From Amaricoccus solimangrovi (lineage in GTDB: Bacteria; Pseudomonadota; Alphaproteobacteria; Rhodobacterales; Rhodobacteraceae), in contig NZ_VFRP01000001.1 in NCBI RefSeq assembly GCF_006385685.1, positions 62,001 to 126,000 of the forward strand: a stretch of DNA of 64,000 bases. The letters are read 5' to 3'. Below, in pieces: positions 45,178 through 54,591 of the stretch. A program made the position numbers and the translations under genes. The number at the start of each line of letters is the position of its first letter. Within the stretch, counting starts at the first letter, position 1. The notes beneath the pieces were generated by a model. That model was given only the letters and a program-made list of their open reading frames with translations, had not been told where the DNA came from and did no database searches.

Positions 45178-47517
45178 ATGCGGCAGCGGCGTTGGATGCG
45201 GGCCATTCCCCGCGTTTTCTTCATGGTGGCGCTTCTTCTCGCCCTCGTGTCGCCATTCGCCGGACAGGCCCAGGGGGTCGTCACCTTCAGCCGGATCGAC
45301 GTGGCCGGCAACCAGCGCATCGAGGCCGACACGATCCGCTCCTACGCCGGTATCGAATCCGGTCAGCCGGTCACGCCGGAGGATCTGAACCTCGCGGTGC
45401 GCCGGCTCTACGATTCCGGCCTGTTCGAGAATGTCGACGTTATGCCCGAGGCCGGAAGGCTCGTGATCACGGTGACCGAGAACCCGACGATCAACCAGAT
45501 CGCCTTCGAGGGGAACAGCTCGATCAAGGACGAGGTGCTGCTGCAGGCGATCCATCTGCGGCCCCGGCTCGCCTATTCCGTCGCCGCCGCCGAGCAGGAC
45601 GCCCAGGCGATCATCGACGCCTACCGCCAGGCCGGGCGTTACGCCGCGCAGGTGAACCCGGTCATCATCCGCCAGTCCGACAACCGCGTCGACCTGGTCT
45701 TCGAGGTGTTCGAGGGCCGCGTCACCCAGATCCAGCGCATCAACATCGTCGGCAACGAGGTCTATTCCGACCGCGCGCTCCGCCGCGTGCTCGAAAGCGG
45801 CCAGGCGAACTGGCTGAGCTTCCTCTTCGGCAACGTCTCCTACGACCAGGACCGGCTCGAGGTCGACAAGGAGCGGCTGCGCCAGTTCTATCTCGAGCGC
45901 GGCTACGTCGATTTCCAGGTCGACAGCGCCTCGGCCGAGCTGCTGCGCGAGCGCAACGGCTTCTTCCTCAACTTCACCGTGACCGAGGGGCCGCGCTACG
46001 ATTTCGGCAAGATGTCGGTCAGCTCCTCCGCGCCGGGGCTGAACGCGCAGGACTTCCAGCCGCTGCTCGCCCCCGTGGTCGGCGGCGGTGTCTACAACAT
46101 CAAGCTCGTGAACCGCGTCATCGACCGGATGACCTACCAGGCCGGCCAGCAGGGCTACGCCTTCGTCGAGATCCGGCCCCAGGTCACGAAGAACGAGCAG
46201 ACCCATACCGTCGACATCAACTTCCAGCTCGTCGAGGGCAACCGCGTCTTCGTCGAGCGGATCGACATCACCGGCAACACGCGCACGCTCGACCGCGTGA
46301 TCCGGCGGCAGTTCGACGTCGTGGAGGGCGACGCGTTCAACAGCCGCGAGATCCGCGCGGCGGAGGACCGGATCCGGGGCCTCGGCTACTTCAAGACCTC
46401 GAGCGTGCAGGTGCGGCCCGGCTCCACCCCGCAGCAGGCGCTGGTCCATGTCCAGGTGGAGGAGCAGCCGACCGGCAGCCTCAACCTCGGCGGCGCCTTC
46501 TCGAGTTCGGAAGGCCTGACGGCGCAGGTCAGCATCGTCGAGCGCAACTTCCTCGGCCGCGGCCAAACCGTCTCGGGCGCGATCTCGGCCAGCACCCAGA
46601 ACCAGAACATCGAATTCGGCTTCACCGAACCGGCGCTCTTCGACCGCGACCTGCTCGCCGGCTTCAACCTCTACTTCCGCGAAACCGACTACAACGAGCA
46701 GACCTTCCAGACCTCGACCTACGGGTTCGAGCCCCGGATCGGCTTCCCGGTCAGCGAGAACGGCCGGCTGACGCTGCGCTACCGGATCTCGCGCGACGAC
46801 ATCTACGAGGTCGCCGACGACACCTCGCTCGTCATCATCAACGAGCAGGGGGCGGAGTGGATGTCCGCCGTCGGCGCCACCTATTCCTACGACCGGCGCA
46901 ACTCGGTCGTCGATCCGACCGCGGGCTTCATCCTGACGCTGAGCGAGGATCTCGCCGGGCTCGGCGGCGACGTCCAGCAGACCAAGACCCGGGGCACCGC
47001 GCGCGCCTACACGAGCTATTTCGAGGAGGCGCTGGTGCTCTCCGCCGAGCTCGAGGGCGGGATGATCTATTCGCAGGACGGCACCCGGATCACCGAACGG
47101 TTCAATTCCGGCGGCGATTCCTTCCGCGGCTTCGCCCGCAACGGCATCGGCCCGCGCGACAAGTGCGATATCGGCGAATGTCTCGCACCGCAGCAGGACC
47201 TGTCGGTGGACGAGGCGCTGGGTGGCAACTTCTACAGCGTGCTGAGGCTCGACGCGAGCTTCCCGCTCGGCCTGCCGGAGCAGTACGGGATCTACGGCGG
47301 CGTCTTCTCCGACTGGGGTTCGCTCTGGGGGCTCGACGACGTCGACGGCAGCATGGGCACGGTCGACGACGGGTTCCACATGCGCGGCTCGGTCGGCGTC
47401 AGCATCTTCGTCGACACCGCCTTCGCGCCGCTCAGGTTCAACTACGCGATCCCGATCGAGCGCGAGCCCTATGACGAGGTCGAGCGGTTCCGCTTCACGC
47501 TCCAGACCCGGTTCTGA
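45178..47517 (+). CDS. bamA: Outer membrane protein assembly factor BamA
   Basis: 779-residue core of the outer-membrane beta-barrel insertase. Signal peptide (about residues 1-31, ending GQAQG), five POTRA repeats (starting VVTFSRIDVAGNQRIEADTI, later VTQIQRINIVGNEVYSDRAL and VFVERIDITGNTRTLDRVIRR), then a 16-strand barrel with the RGF motif in SFRGFARNGIGPR. C-terminal residue is Phe, as for barrel proteins. A Cys pair (KCDIGEC) lies in a barrel loop. Confidence 0.96.
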   Translation: MRQRRWMRAIPRVFFMVALLLALVSPFAGQAQGVVTFSRIDVAGNQRIEADTIRSYAGIESGQPVTPEDLNLAVRRLYDSGLFENVDVMPEAGRLVITVTENPTINQIAFEGNSSIKDEVLLQAIHLRPRLAYSVAAAEQDAQAIIDAYRQAGRYAAQVNPVIIRQSDNRVDLVFEVFEGRVTQIQRINIVGNEVYSDRALRRVLESGQANWLSFLFGNVSYDQDRLEVDKERLRQFYLERGYVDFQVDSASAELLRERNGFFLNFTVTEGPRYDFGKMSVSSSAPGLNAQDFQPLLAPVVGGGVYNIKLVNRVIDRMTYQAGQQGYAFVEIRPQVTKNEQTHTVDINFQLVEGNRVFVERIDITGNTRTLDRVIRRQFDVVEGDAFNSREIRAAEDRIRGLGYFKTSSVQVRPGSTPQQALVHVQVEEQPTGSLNLGGAFSSSEGLTAQVSIVERNFLGRGQTVSGAISASTQNQNIEFGFTEPALFDRDLLAGFNLYFRETDYNEQTFQTSTYGFEPRIGFPVSENGRLTLRYRISRDDIYEVADDTSLVIINEQGAEWMSAVGATYSYDRRNSVVDPTAGFILTLSEDLAGLGGDVQQTKTRGTARAYTSYFEEALVLSAELEGGMIYSQDGTRITERFNSGGDSFRGFARNGIGPRDKCDIGECLAPQQDLSVDEALGGNFYSVLRLDASFPLGLPEQYGIYGGVFSDWGSLWGLDDVDGSMGTVDDGFHMRGSVGVSIFVDTAFAPLRFNYAIPIEREPYDEVERFRFTLQTRF

Positions 47518-47521
47518 GGCG

Positions 47522-48151
47522 ATGGGCGGGCGCGCCCGGACCCTGATCCTCGCGCTGGGGCTCGTCCTCGGCGCGGGCGCGGGCGCGGCGCAGGAGCAGC
47601 GGCCGAGCAGCTTCCTCTTCATCAACCAGGAACGGCTGCTGACCGGATCACGGACCGGGCAGGCGCTGCTCGCCGCCGAGGACAAGGCGCGCGACGCGCT
47701 GCGCGCCGAGGCGCGCGCGATCGATACCGCCTTCGAGAAGGAGGAGCGCGAGCTCAACGAGCAGCGCAAGACCATGCCGGCGGACGAGTTCCGCGGGAAG
47801 GCCGACGATTTCGATGCCCGCGTGGTCAAGGCCCGGCAGGACCAGGACGCGCGCTCCGCCGCGCTCGCGCAGGATCTCGAGCGCAGGCGGCGGCAGTTCT
47901 ACGCCGCGATCGCGCCGATCCTCGTCACGACGATGGAGCGCTTCCACGCCCATGCGATCTTCGACGAGAACAGCGTGCTCCTGGCCGACGACACGCTCAA
48001 CATAACCGAGGCGGTGATCGGCGAGATTGACGCGGCGCCGCCCGCGGGGCTACCAGTCCCCACCCCGGCGCCGGGAGATTCCCCGGCCGCCACGCCGGAG
48101 ACACCCCCGCCCGCCGCCGATGGCGGCGCGCCGGCGGGGAGTGACGACTGA
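47522..48151 (+). CDS. OmpH/Skp-family periplasmic chaperone
   Basis: 209-residue protein with a signal peptide (to about residue 23, AAQEQ) and a central charged coiled coil (about residues 50-125). The conserved opening [20 protein letters not shown] and C-terminal helical half match Skp/OmpH; the final 40 residues are Pro/Ala-rich and disordered. It would hold outer-membrane proteins on their way to BamA. Starts 4 bases after bamA. Confidence 0.85.
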   Translation: MGGRARTLILALGLVLGAGAGAAQEQRPSSFLFINQERLLTGSRTGQALLAAEDKARDALRAEARAIDTAFEKEERELNEQRKTMPADEFRGKADDFDARVVKARQDQDARSAALAQDLERRRRQFYAAIAPILVTTMERFHAHAIFDENSVLLADDTLNITEAVIGEIDAAPPAGLPVPTPAPGDSPAATPETPPPAADGGAPAGSDD

Positions 48152-48164
48152 GGAGAGAAGCGCG

Positions 48165-48653
48165 ATGGCACTGGTGATCGACCCGGAACTCGGTTCGGCC
48201 GACATTCTCGAGATCAAGCGGATGATCCCGCACCGCTATCCGGTCCTCCTGATCGATCGCATGGTCAATATCGCGGTGGGCAAGAGCGCGGTCGGCATCA
48301 AGTGCGTGACGGCCAACGAGCCGCATTTCGAGGGGCATTTCCCGGTCCGCCCGGTGATGCCCGGCGTGCTGATCATCGAGGCGATGGCCCAGACAGCGGC
48401 CGTGCTGGTGATCCGGACGCTCGACCTGCTCGACCACGACCTGCTCGTCTATTTCATGTCGATCGAGGAGGCGAAGTTCCGCTCGCCGGTCGAGCCCGGC
48501 GACGTGCTCGAACTGCATGTCGAGATCATCCGGGGGCGCGGCAAGGTCTGGAAGTTCAACGGCGTGGCGAAGGTCGGCGACCGGATCTGCGCCGAGGCGA
48601 TCTATACCGCGATGATCATGGAGCCGGACGCGGCGGCGAAGGCGAGGGGCTGA
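48165..48653 (+). CDS. fabZ: 3-hydroxyacyl-ACP dehydratase FabZ
   Basis: 162-residue hot-dog-fold dehydratase of fatty acid synthesis. [12 protein letters not shown], the catalytic His58 in [20 protein letters not shown] and Glu72 are present, as is [22 protein letters not shown] lies 9 bases before the ATG. 1 base separates it from lpxA. It balances hydroxymyristoyl-ACP use between lipid A and phospholipids. Confidence 0.96.
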   Translation: MALVIDPELGSADILEIKRMIPHRYPVLLIDRMVNIAVGKSAVGIKCVTANEPHFEGHFPVRPVMPGVLIIEAMAQTAAVLVIRTLDLLDHDLLVYFMSIEEAKFRSPVEPGDVLELHVEIIRGRGKVWKFNGVAKVGDRICAEAIYTAMIMEPDAAAKARG

Positions 48654-48654
48654 C

Positions 48655-49455
48655 ATGGCGATCGATCCGGGCGCGAGCATCCACCCGACCGCGATCATCG
48701 AGGACGGCGCCGAGATCGGCGCGGGCGCCCGGATCGGCCCCTATTGCGTCGTCGGCCCCGAGGTGGTGCTGGGCGAGGGCGTGGTCCTGCACAGCCATGT
48801 CGCCGTCGCCGGGATCACGCGCGTGGGGCCCGGCACGCAGATCTTTCCCTTCGCCTCGATCGGCCACGCGCCGCAGGATCTGAAATACGCGGGCGAGCGC
48901 ACCGAACTCGTGATCGGCGCGAACAACCGCGTTCGCGAGCATGTGACGATGAACCCGGGCACCGCGGGCGGCGGCGGCGTCACGCGCGTCGGCGACGGCG
49001 GGCTCTTCATGATGTCGGTCCACATCGGCCATGACTGCCAGGTCGGGGACGGCGTCATCCTCGCCAACAACGCGACGCTCGCGGGGCATGTGGTGCTCGG
49101 GGACAACGTGATCCTCGGCGGGCTCGCGGCGGTGCATCAGTTCGTCCGGATCGGCCGGGGCGCGATGATCGGCGGGCTCGCGGGCGTGGTGGCCGATGTG
49201 ATCCCCTATGGCTCGGTGATCGGGGAGCGCGCGCATCTCGCCGGGCTGAACCTCGTCGGGCTGAAGCGGCGCGGCGCGGAACGCGCGCAGATCCACGGGC
49301 TGCGCGCCGCCTTCGGCGAGATCTTCGCCGAGGAGGGGTCGCTGCGCGAGCGCGCCGACGCGGCCGCCGCGAAACACGCCGGCAATCCGCTGGTCGAGGA
49401 GGTGCTGCGCTTCATCACGGCGGAATCCTCGCGGTCCTTCACCGTGCCAGCCTGA
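48655..49455 (+). CDS. lpxA: UDP-N-acetylglucosamine acyltransferase
   Basis: 266-residue trimeric acyltransferase, first step of lipid A synthesis. A left-handed beta-helix of hexapeptide repeats runs from IHPTAIIEDGAEIGAGARIGP to about residue 185. HIGHDCQVGDGVILANNATL has the catalytic His, and AAVHQFVRIGRGAMIGG is conserved. A helical C-terminal part follows. 7 bases before lpxI. Confidence 0.96.
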   Translation: MAIDPGASIHPTAIIEDGAEIGAGARIGPYCVVGPEVVLGEGVVLHSHVAVAGITRVGPGTQIFPFASIGHAPQDLKYAGERTELVIGANNRVREHVTMNPGTAGGGGVTRVGDGGLFMMSVHIGHDCQVGDGVILANNATLAGHVVLGDNVILGGLAAVHQFVRIGRGAMIGGLAGVVADVIPYGSVIGERAHLAGLNLVGLKRRGAERAQIHGLRAAFGEIFAEEGSLRERADAAAAKHAGNPLVEEVLRFITAESSRSFTVPA

Positions 49456-49462
49456 GGACCGG

Positions 49463-50323
49463 ATGCCGGCCGAGGGGATCGCCATCGTCGCGGGCCGGGG
49501 GGTGCTCCCGAGGCTGATCGCCGAGGATTGCCGCCGCCGCCGGATCCCCTACCGCGTCGTGGTCTTCGAGGGCGTGGAGCTCGATTGGCTCGAGGGCCAT
49601 CCGGTCCTGCGCGAGATCTTCGAGAAGCCCGGCAAGCTCTTCGCCGACCTGCGCGCGGCGGCGTGCGGCGTGGTGACCTTCGCGGGGGGAATGACGCGGC
49701 CGAAGCTGCGGCCGACGCGGTTCGACCTGAAATTCCTCGGCATGGCCCCCCGGCTCATCGCGGGGCTGCGGGCGGGCGACGATGCGACGCTGCGCATGGT
49801 CGCGGCGATCTTCGAGGCGGAGGGGCTCAGGATCCGCGCGCCGCACGAGATCCTGAGCGACCTGCTGGTCACCCCCGGCGTGATCTCGCGCCGTGTGCCG
49901 AGCGCCGCCGACCGCGCCGACGTGGCGCGCGCGGCGGCGATCGTGACCGCGCTCGGCGCCGCCGATGTCGGGCAGGGGGCCGTCGTCGCCCAGGGGCTCT
50001 GCCTCGGGCTCGAGTCGATCCAGGGCACCGATGCGATGCTCGATTTCGTCGCCGCGACCGGGGCGCCGTTCCGCCGCGACCCGGAGGGCGGGCGCGGCGT
50101 GCTCTACAAGGCGCCGAAGCCCGGCCAGGACTGGCGCATCGACCTGCCGGCGATCGGACCGGAGACGATCCGCCGCGCGGCCGCCGCCGGCCTCGCCGGG
50201 ATCGCGGTCCGGGCGGGGGGCGTGCTGATGATCGGGCGCGAGGACTGCCTCGCCACCGCCGACGCCGCCGGGCTCTTCCTGCTCGGCCACGAGGCGGAAG
50301 AGCCGTCGGGGGAGGGAGCGTGA
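49463..50323 (+). CDS. lpxI: UDP-2,3-diacylglucosamine diphosphatase LpxI
   Basis: 286-residue LpxI (DUF1009) hydrolase, which replaces LpxH in most alphaproteobacteria and yields lipid X. IAIVAGRGVLPRLIAEDC, VVTFAGGMTRPKLRP, AAIVTALGAADVGQGAVVA and the CLGLESIQGTDAML motif with catalytic Asp are present. It sits between lpxA and lpxB, matching pathway order, and overlaps lpxB by 4 bases. Confidence 0.95.
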   Translation: MPAEGIAIVAGRGVLPRLIAEDCRRRRIPYRVVVFEGVELDWLEGHPVLREIFEKPGKLFADLRAAACGVVTFAGGMTRPKLRPTRFDLKFLGMAPRLIAGLRAGDDATLRMVAAIFEAEGLRIRAPHEILSDLLVTPGVISRRVPSAADRADVARAAAIVTALGAADVGQGAVVAQGLCLGLESIQGTDAMLDFVAATGAPFRRDPEGGRGVLYKAPKPGQDWRIDLPAIGPETIRRAAAAGLAGIAVRAGGVLMIGREDCLATADAAGLFLLGHEAEEPSGEGA

Positions 50324-51525
50324 CCCTGGGCGCCGCGCCGCCCCGCGGCCCGCGGCTCTTCATGATCGCGGGCGAGCCCTCGGGCGACCTGCTCGGCGCC
50401 GCGCTGCTGAGGGGCCTGCGCGAGCTGGGGCGGGCGCCGTCGCGGCTCAAGGGGATCGGCGGCCCGGCCATGGCGGCGGAGGGGCTCGTCTCGCTCTTCC
50501 CGATGTCGGACCTGAGCGTGATGGGCGTGGCGGAGGTGCTGCCGCGGCTTCCCGGCCTGCTCGCCCATATCCGCGAGACGGCGGAGGCGGTGATCGCCTT
50601 CCGCCCCGACGCGCTCGTGACGATCGACAGTCCCGATTTCGCGCTGCGCGTGGCGCGCAAGGCGAAGGCGGCGCTGCCGGATCTGAAGGTCATCCACTAC
50701 GTCGCCCCCTCGGTCTGGGCCTGGCGGCCCGGGCGGGCGGCGAAGATGGCGCGGAGCGTGGATCACGTTCTGGCGCTCCTGCCCTTCGAGCCACCCTACA
50801 TGGAAGCGGCGGGGATGAGTTGCGACTTCGTCGGCCATCCGGTCGCGGCGCAGCCGGTCGCGAGCGCGGCCGAGCAGGCGGCCTTCCGCGCCGGGCTCGG
50901 GATCGGGCCGGAACAGCCGCTGCTCCTGCTGCTGCCGGGCTCGCGGCGCGGCGAGGTGACGCGGCTCGCGCCCGTCTTCGCCGAGGTCGGCCGGAGGCTC
51001 CGGGCGGAGGATCCGGATCTGGCGCTGGTCGTGCCGAGCCTGCCCTCGGTCGCGGATCTGGTCGGCGCGCTGATGCCCGCGGACGCCGCCGGCTGGCCAC
51101 GGATCATCGGGACCGAGCCGCTGCCCCGGGCGGAGGCGGAGGCGCGCCAGCGCGCGGCCTTCGCCAGCGCGGACGCGGCGCTGGCCGCCTCGGGCACGGT
51201 GAGCCTGGAACTGGCCGCGGCCGGCACGCCAATGGTGATCGCCTATGCGATGAACCCGCTCAGCGCCTGGCTCGCCCGCCGCCTGGTGCGGGTCTCCTCG
51301 GCGACGCTGGTCAATATCGTGACGGAGAGCCGCGCGATCCCGGAATTCCTGTTCGAGGACTGCACGGCCGAGCGGATCACGCCGGCCGTCGCGGCGCTGC
51401 TCGGCGACAGGGCGGCGGGGGCGGCGCAGATCGCGGCCGAGGCCGAGGCGATGGCGCTGCTCGGCCGGGGCGGCGAGGCGCCCGGCCTGCGCGCCGCCCG
51501 CTCGGTACTGAGGGTCATCGGGTAG
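50320..51525 (+). CDS. lpxB: Lipid-A-disaccharide synthase
   Basis: 401-residue glycosyltransferase (GT19) joining lipid X and UDP-diacylglucosamine. RLFMIAGEPSGDLLGAALLRG, HYVAPSVWAWRPGRAAKMAR, LLLLLPGSRRGEVTRLAPVF and ASGTVSLELAAAGTPMVIAY are conserved. GTG start at 50320, overlapping the lpxI stop, with GGAGGGAG before it. Oddity: the TAG stop is the first three bases of a REP-like palindrome (51523 on), so the repeat forms the end of the reading frame. Confidence 0.95.
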   Translation: MTLGAAPPRGPRLFMIAGEPSGDLLGAALLRGLRELGRAPSRLKGIGGPAMAAEGLVSLFPMSDLSVMGVAEVLPRLPGLLAHIRETAEAVIAFRPDALVTIDSPDFALRVARKAKAALPDLKVIHYVAPSVWAWRPGRAAKMARSVDHVLALLPFEPPYMEAAGMSCDFVGHPVAAQPVASAAEQAAFRAGLGIGPEQPLLLLLPGSRRGEVTRLAPVFAEVGRRLRAEDPDLALVVPSLPSVADLVGALMPADAAGWPRIIGTEPLPRAEAEARQRAAFASADAALAASGTVSLELAAAGTPMVIAYAMNPLSAWLARRLVRVSSATLVNIVTESRAIPEFLFEDCTAERITPAVAALLGDRAAGAAQIAAEAEAMALLGRGGEAPGLRAARSVLRVIG

Positions 51526-51646
51526 GGCGGACATCCGTCCGCCACCACGGGGCGCCGCGTCGCGTAGGGCGGACATCTGTCCGCCACCACGGCGCCGCGT
51601 CGGGATGAGGCGCCCCGCCGGGGAAGGCGGACAGATGTCCGCCCTA
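51523..51646. repeat. Cluster of three REP-like palindromes between lpxB and gltA
   Basis: Copies at 51523-51543 (TAGGGCGGACATCCGTCCGCC split as TAGGGCGGAC/ATCCGTCCGCC), 51565-51585 (TAGGGCGGACATCTGTCC..) and an inverted one at 51626-51646 (GGCGGACAGATGTCCGCC..). Same family as 19112-19399, with CACCACGGCGCCGCGTCG as linker. They fill the gap between the convergent lpxB and gltA, and may act as a bidirectional transcript end. Confidence 0.85.
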
Positions 51647-51649
51647 CGT

Positions 51650-52951
51650 TCAGCCGCGCTTTTCGACGTCGACGTAGTCGCGCGCGGTCGGGCCGGTGTA
51701 GAGCTGCCGCGGGCGGCCGATCTTGAGCTGCGGATCGGAGATCATCTCCTTCCACTGCGTGATCCAGCCGACCGTGCGCGCCAGCGCGAAGATCGGCGTG
51801 AACATCGAGGTCGGGAAGCCGATCGCATCGAGGATGATGCCGGAATAGAAGTCCACGTTCGGATAGAGCTTCTTCTCGATGAAGTACTCGTCCTCGAGCG
51901 CGATCTTCTCGAGTTCCTTCGCAACCTGCAGCGTCGGGTTGTTCTCGATGCCGAGCAGGCCCAGCACCTCGTCCGCGGACTGCTTCATCACCTTCGCGCG
52001 CGGGTCGAAGTTCTTGTAGACGCGATGCCCGAAGCCCATCAGCTTGAACGGGTCGTTCTTGTCCTTCGCGCGGGCGATGAACTCGGGGATCCGGTCGACC
52101 GTGCCGATCTCGCGCAGCATCTCGAGGCAGGCCTGGTTCGCGCCGCCATGCGCCGGACCCCAGAGGCAGGCCACGCCCGCGGCGATGCAGGCGAAGGGGT
52201 TCGCGCCGGAGGAGGAGGCGAGCCGCACGGTCGAGGTCGAGGCGTTCTGCTCGTGATCGGCGTGGAGCGTGAAGATCCGGTCCATCGCGCGGGAGAGGAT
52301 CGGATCGACCGTGTATTCCGCGGCCGGAACCGAGAAGCACATGTTGAGGAAGTTCGAGGCGTAGTCGAGCGAGTTCTTCGGATAGACGAAGGGCTGGCCG
52401 ATCGAGTACTTGTAGGCCCAGGCCACGATCGTCGGCATCTTCGCGATGAGCCGGATCGAGGCGACCTCGCGCTGCCAGGCGTCGCGGATGTCGGTCGAGT
52501 CGTGATAGAAGGCCGACATCGCGCCGACGACGCCGCAGACGATCGCCATCGGATGCGCGTCGCGCCGGAAGCCCCGGAAGAAATAGGACATCTGGTCGTG
52601 GAGCATCGTGTGGTTGGTCACGCGATTCTCGAAATCCTCGAGCTGCGCCGCGGTCGGCAGTTCGCCGTAGAGCAGCAGGTAGCAGACCTCGATGAAGAAG
52701 GACTTCTCGGCCAGCTGTTCGATCGGATAGCCGCGATAGAGCAGTTCGCCCTTGTCGCCGTCGATGAAGGTGATGGCGCTCTCGCAGGATCCGGTGGAGG
52801 TATAGCCGGGATCGAAGGTGAAGACATCGCCGTCGGCGTAGAGCCGCCGGATGTCGATGACGTCGGGTCCGAGCGTCCCCGAGTACATGGGCAGATCGAG
52901 CGTCTTCTCCCCAACGCTCAGTTTCGCCGTCCGGTGAGTCTGGTCGGTCAT
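51650..52951 (-). CDS. gltA: Citrate synthase
   Basis: 433-residue type I (hexameric, Gram-negative) citrate synthase of the TCA cycle. Catalytic residues are in [30 protein letters not shown] and [18 protein letters not shown] (His/His/Asp set). The N-terminal beta domain ([20 protein letters not shown]) of the NADH-regulated type is present. It ends 4 bases from the REP-like cluster, convergent with lpxB. Confidence 0.97.
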   Translation of the reverse strand: MTDQTHRTAKLSVGEKTLDLPMYSGTLGPDVIDIRRLYADGDVFTFDPGYTSTGSCESAITFIDGDKGELLYRGYPIEQLAEKSFFIEVCYLLLYGELPTAAQLEDFENRVTNHTMLHDQMSYFFRGFRRDAHPMAIVCGVVGAMSAFYHDSTDIRDAWQREVASIRLIAKMPTIVAWAYKYSIGQPFVYPKNSLDYASNFLNMCFSVPAAEYTVDPILSRAMDRIFTLHADHEQNASTSTVRLASSSGANPFACIAAGVACLWGPAHGGANQACLEMLREIGTVDRIPEFIARAKDKNDPFKLMGFGHRVYKNFDPRAKVMKQSADEVLGLLGIENNPTLQVAKELEKIALEDEYFIEKKLYPNVDFYSGIILDAIGFPTSMFTPIFALARTVGWITQWKEMISDPQLKIGRPRQLYTGPTARDYVDVEKRG

Positions 52952-53056
52952 CCCTATCTTCCCTCCATGTGCCGCCCGTGAGAACGGGCGCGAAGATGTC
53001 TCGGCCGGCCGCGGGCCTGGCCTTCGATGCTCGCCGCGAGGCGCGGCTTCTCGCGA

Positions 53057-54520
53057 TCAGGTCCGGGCCGCCTCCACGCAGTCGCCCAGACGCGCCAGGC
53101 ATTCGTCGCGGCCGAGGATCTCCATCATCTCGAAGACACCGGGCGAAACCGTCCGCCCGGTCAGCGCGGCGCGCAGGGGCTGGGCGACCTTGCCGAGGCC
53201 AAGGTTCCTCTCCCCCGCGAACGTGCGAACGGTAGTCTCAATGTCCGCCGGATGCCAGTCCACTTGTTGCAGACGCGAAAGCAGATCCTCCAGCATTCCG
53301 GCCAGCGCGTTGTCGAGCACCTTGCGCGCGGCGGCGTCGGGCACGAAGGGACGCTGGCCGAGAAGGAAGCCTGCCATGTCAAGGACTTCCGGAAGGGTCT
53401 TGGAGCGTTCCTTCAGGTGCGGCATCGCGCGGAGCATCTGGTCGCGCCGCTCCGCCCCGAAGCCGGGCTCCCCCCGCGCCGCCAGATAGGCCTCGAGTTC
53501 GGCGAGCAGCCTTTCGTCGGGGCAGGCGCGGATGTGCTGTCCCGAAAGGTTCTCGAGCTTCTTGAAATCGAATCGTGCCGGCGCCTTGCCGAGATGGCCG
53601 AGGTCGAACCACTCGATCGCCTGTTCCGTCGTGAAGAACTCGTCGTTGCCGTGGCTCCATCCCAGCCGCGCGAGATAGTTGCGCATCGCCTCGGGCAGGT
53701 AGCCCATGTCGCGATAGGCCTCGACGCCGAGCGCGCCGTGCCGCTTCGAGAGCTTCGCGCCGTCCTCGCCGTGGATGAGCGGGATATGGCCCCAGATCGG
53801 CACCGGCCAGCCCATTCCCTGGTAGATCAGCGTCTGCCGGGCCGCGTTGGTCAGATGGTCGTCGCCCCGGAGGACATGCGTCACGCCCATGTCGTGATCG
53901 TCCACCACGACGGCGAGCATGTAGGTGGGCGTGCCGTCGGAGCGAAGCAGGATCAGGTCGTCGAGTGTCTCGTTGCGGAAGGTCACGGTGCCCTGGACCA
54001 CGTCCTCGATCACCGTCTCCCCCTCGCGCGGGGCGCGCAGCCGCACCACGTAGGGCGCGTCGGGCCAGGTCGCGGGATCGGCGTCGCGCCAGGGCGAGCG
54101 GAAGAGCGGCGGCCGCCCCTCGGCCCGGGCCGTCTCGCGGAAGGTCTCGATCTCCTGCTGCGTCGCGTAGCAGCGATAGGCGGCGCCGCGCTCCATCATC
54201 TCGCGCGCCACCTCGGCGTGGCGCTCCATGCCGGCGAACTGGCTCGTCGCCTCGCGGTCCCAGTCGAGCCCGAGCCAGCGCAGCCCCTCGAAGATCTTCT
54301 CGGTCGCCTCCGGCGTCGAGCGGGCGCGGTCGGTATCCTCGATGCGGAGCAGGAAGGTGCCCCGGGCATGCCGGGCGTAGAGCCAGTTGAAGAGCGCGGT
54401 CCGCGCGCCGCCGATATGCAGGAAGCCGGTGGGCGAGGGGGCGAAGCGCGTCACCACGCCGGAAACGGGTACCTGACTCCGGGTCTCGGGGGCGGAAACC
54501 GCCCTGCCTTCGTCGGCCAT
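53057..54520 (-). CDS. gltX: Glutamate--tRNA ligase
   Basis: 487-residue class I aminoacyl-tRNA synthetase. HIGH-type motif in [31 protein letters not shown] and the KLSKRHG (KMSKS-type) motif are intact. ATG at 54520 chosen; the frame is open upstream but reads as non-coding. 105 bases separate it from gltA on the same strand. Divergent from the ComEC-like gene, 71 bases away. Whether it also charges tRNA-Gln cannot be told from sequence. Confidence 0.95.
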   Translation of the reverse strand: MADEGRAVSAPETRSQVPVSGVVTRFAPSPTGFLHIGGARTALFNWLYARHARGTFLLRIEDTDRARSTPEATEKIFEGLRWLGLDWDREATSQFAGMERHAEVAREMMERGAAYRCYATQQEIETFRETARAEGRPPLFRSPWRDADPATWPDAPYVVRLRAPREGETVIEDVVQGTVTFRNETLDDLILLRSDGTPTYMLAVVVDDHDMGVTHVLRGDDHLTNAARQTLIYQGMGWPVPIWGHIPLIHGEDGAKLSKRHGALGVEAYRDMGYLPEAMRNYLARLGWSHGNDEFFTTEQAIEWFDLGHLGKAPARFDFKKLENLSGQHIRACPDERLLAELEAYLAARGEPGFGAERRDQMLRAMPHLKERSKTLPEVLDMAGFLLGQRPFVPDAAARKVLDNALAGMLEDLLSRLQQVDWHPADIETTVRTFAGERNLGLGKVAQPLRAALTGRTVSPGVFEMMEILGRDECLARLGDCVEAART

Positions 54521-54591
54521 GGTTAACCTCTTCTGAACCGCCGCGGGAGAAGGCTCGTCCTTAAGCGATTTCCGACGCGGAGAACAAGGCA

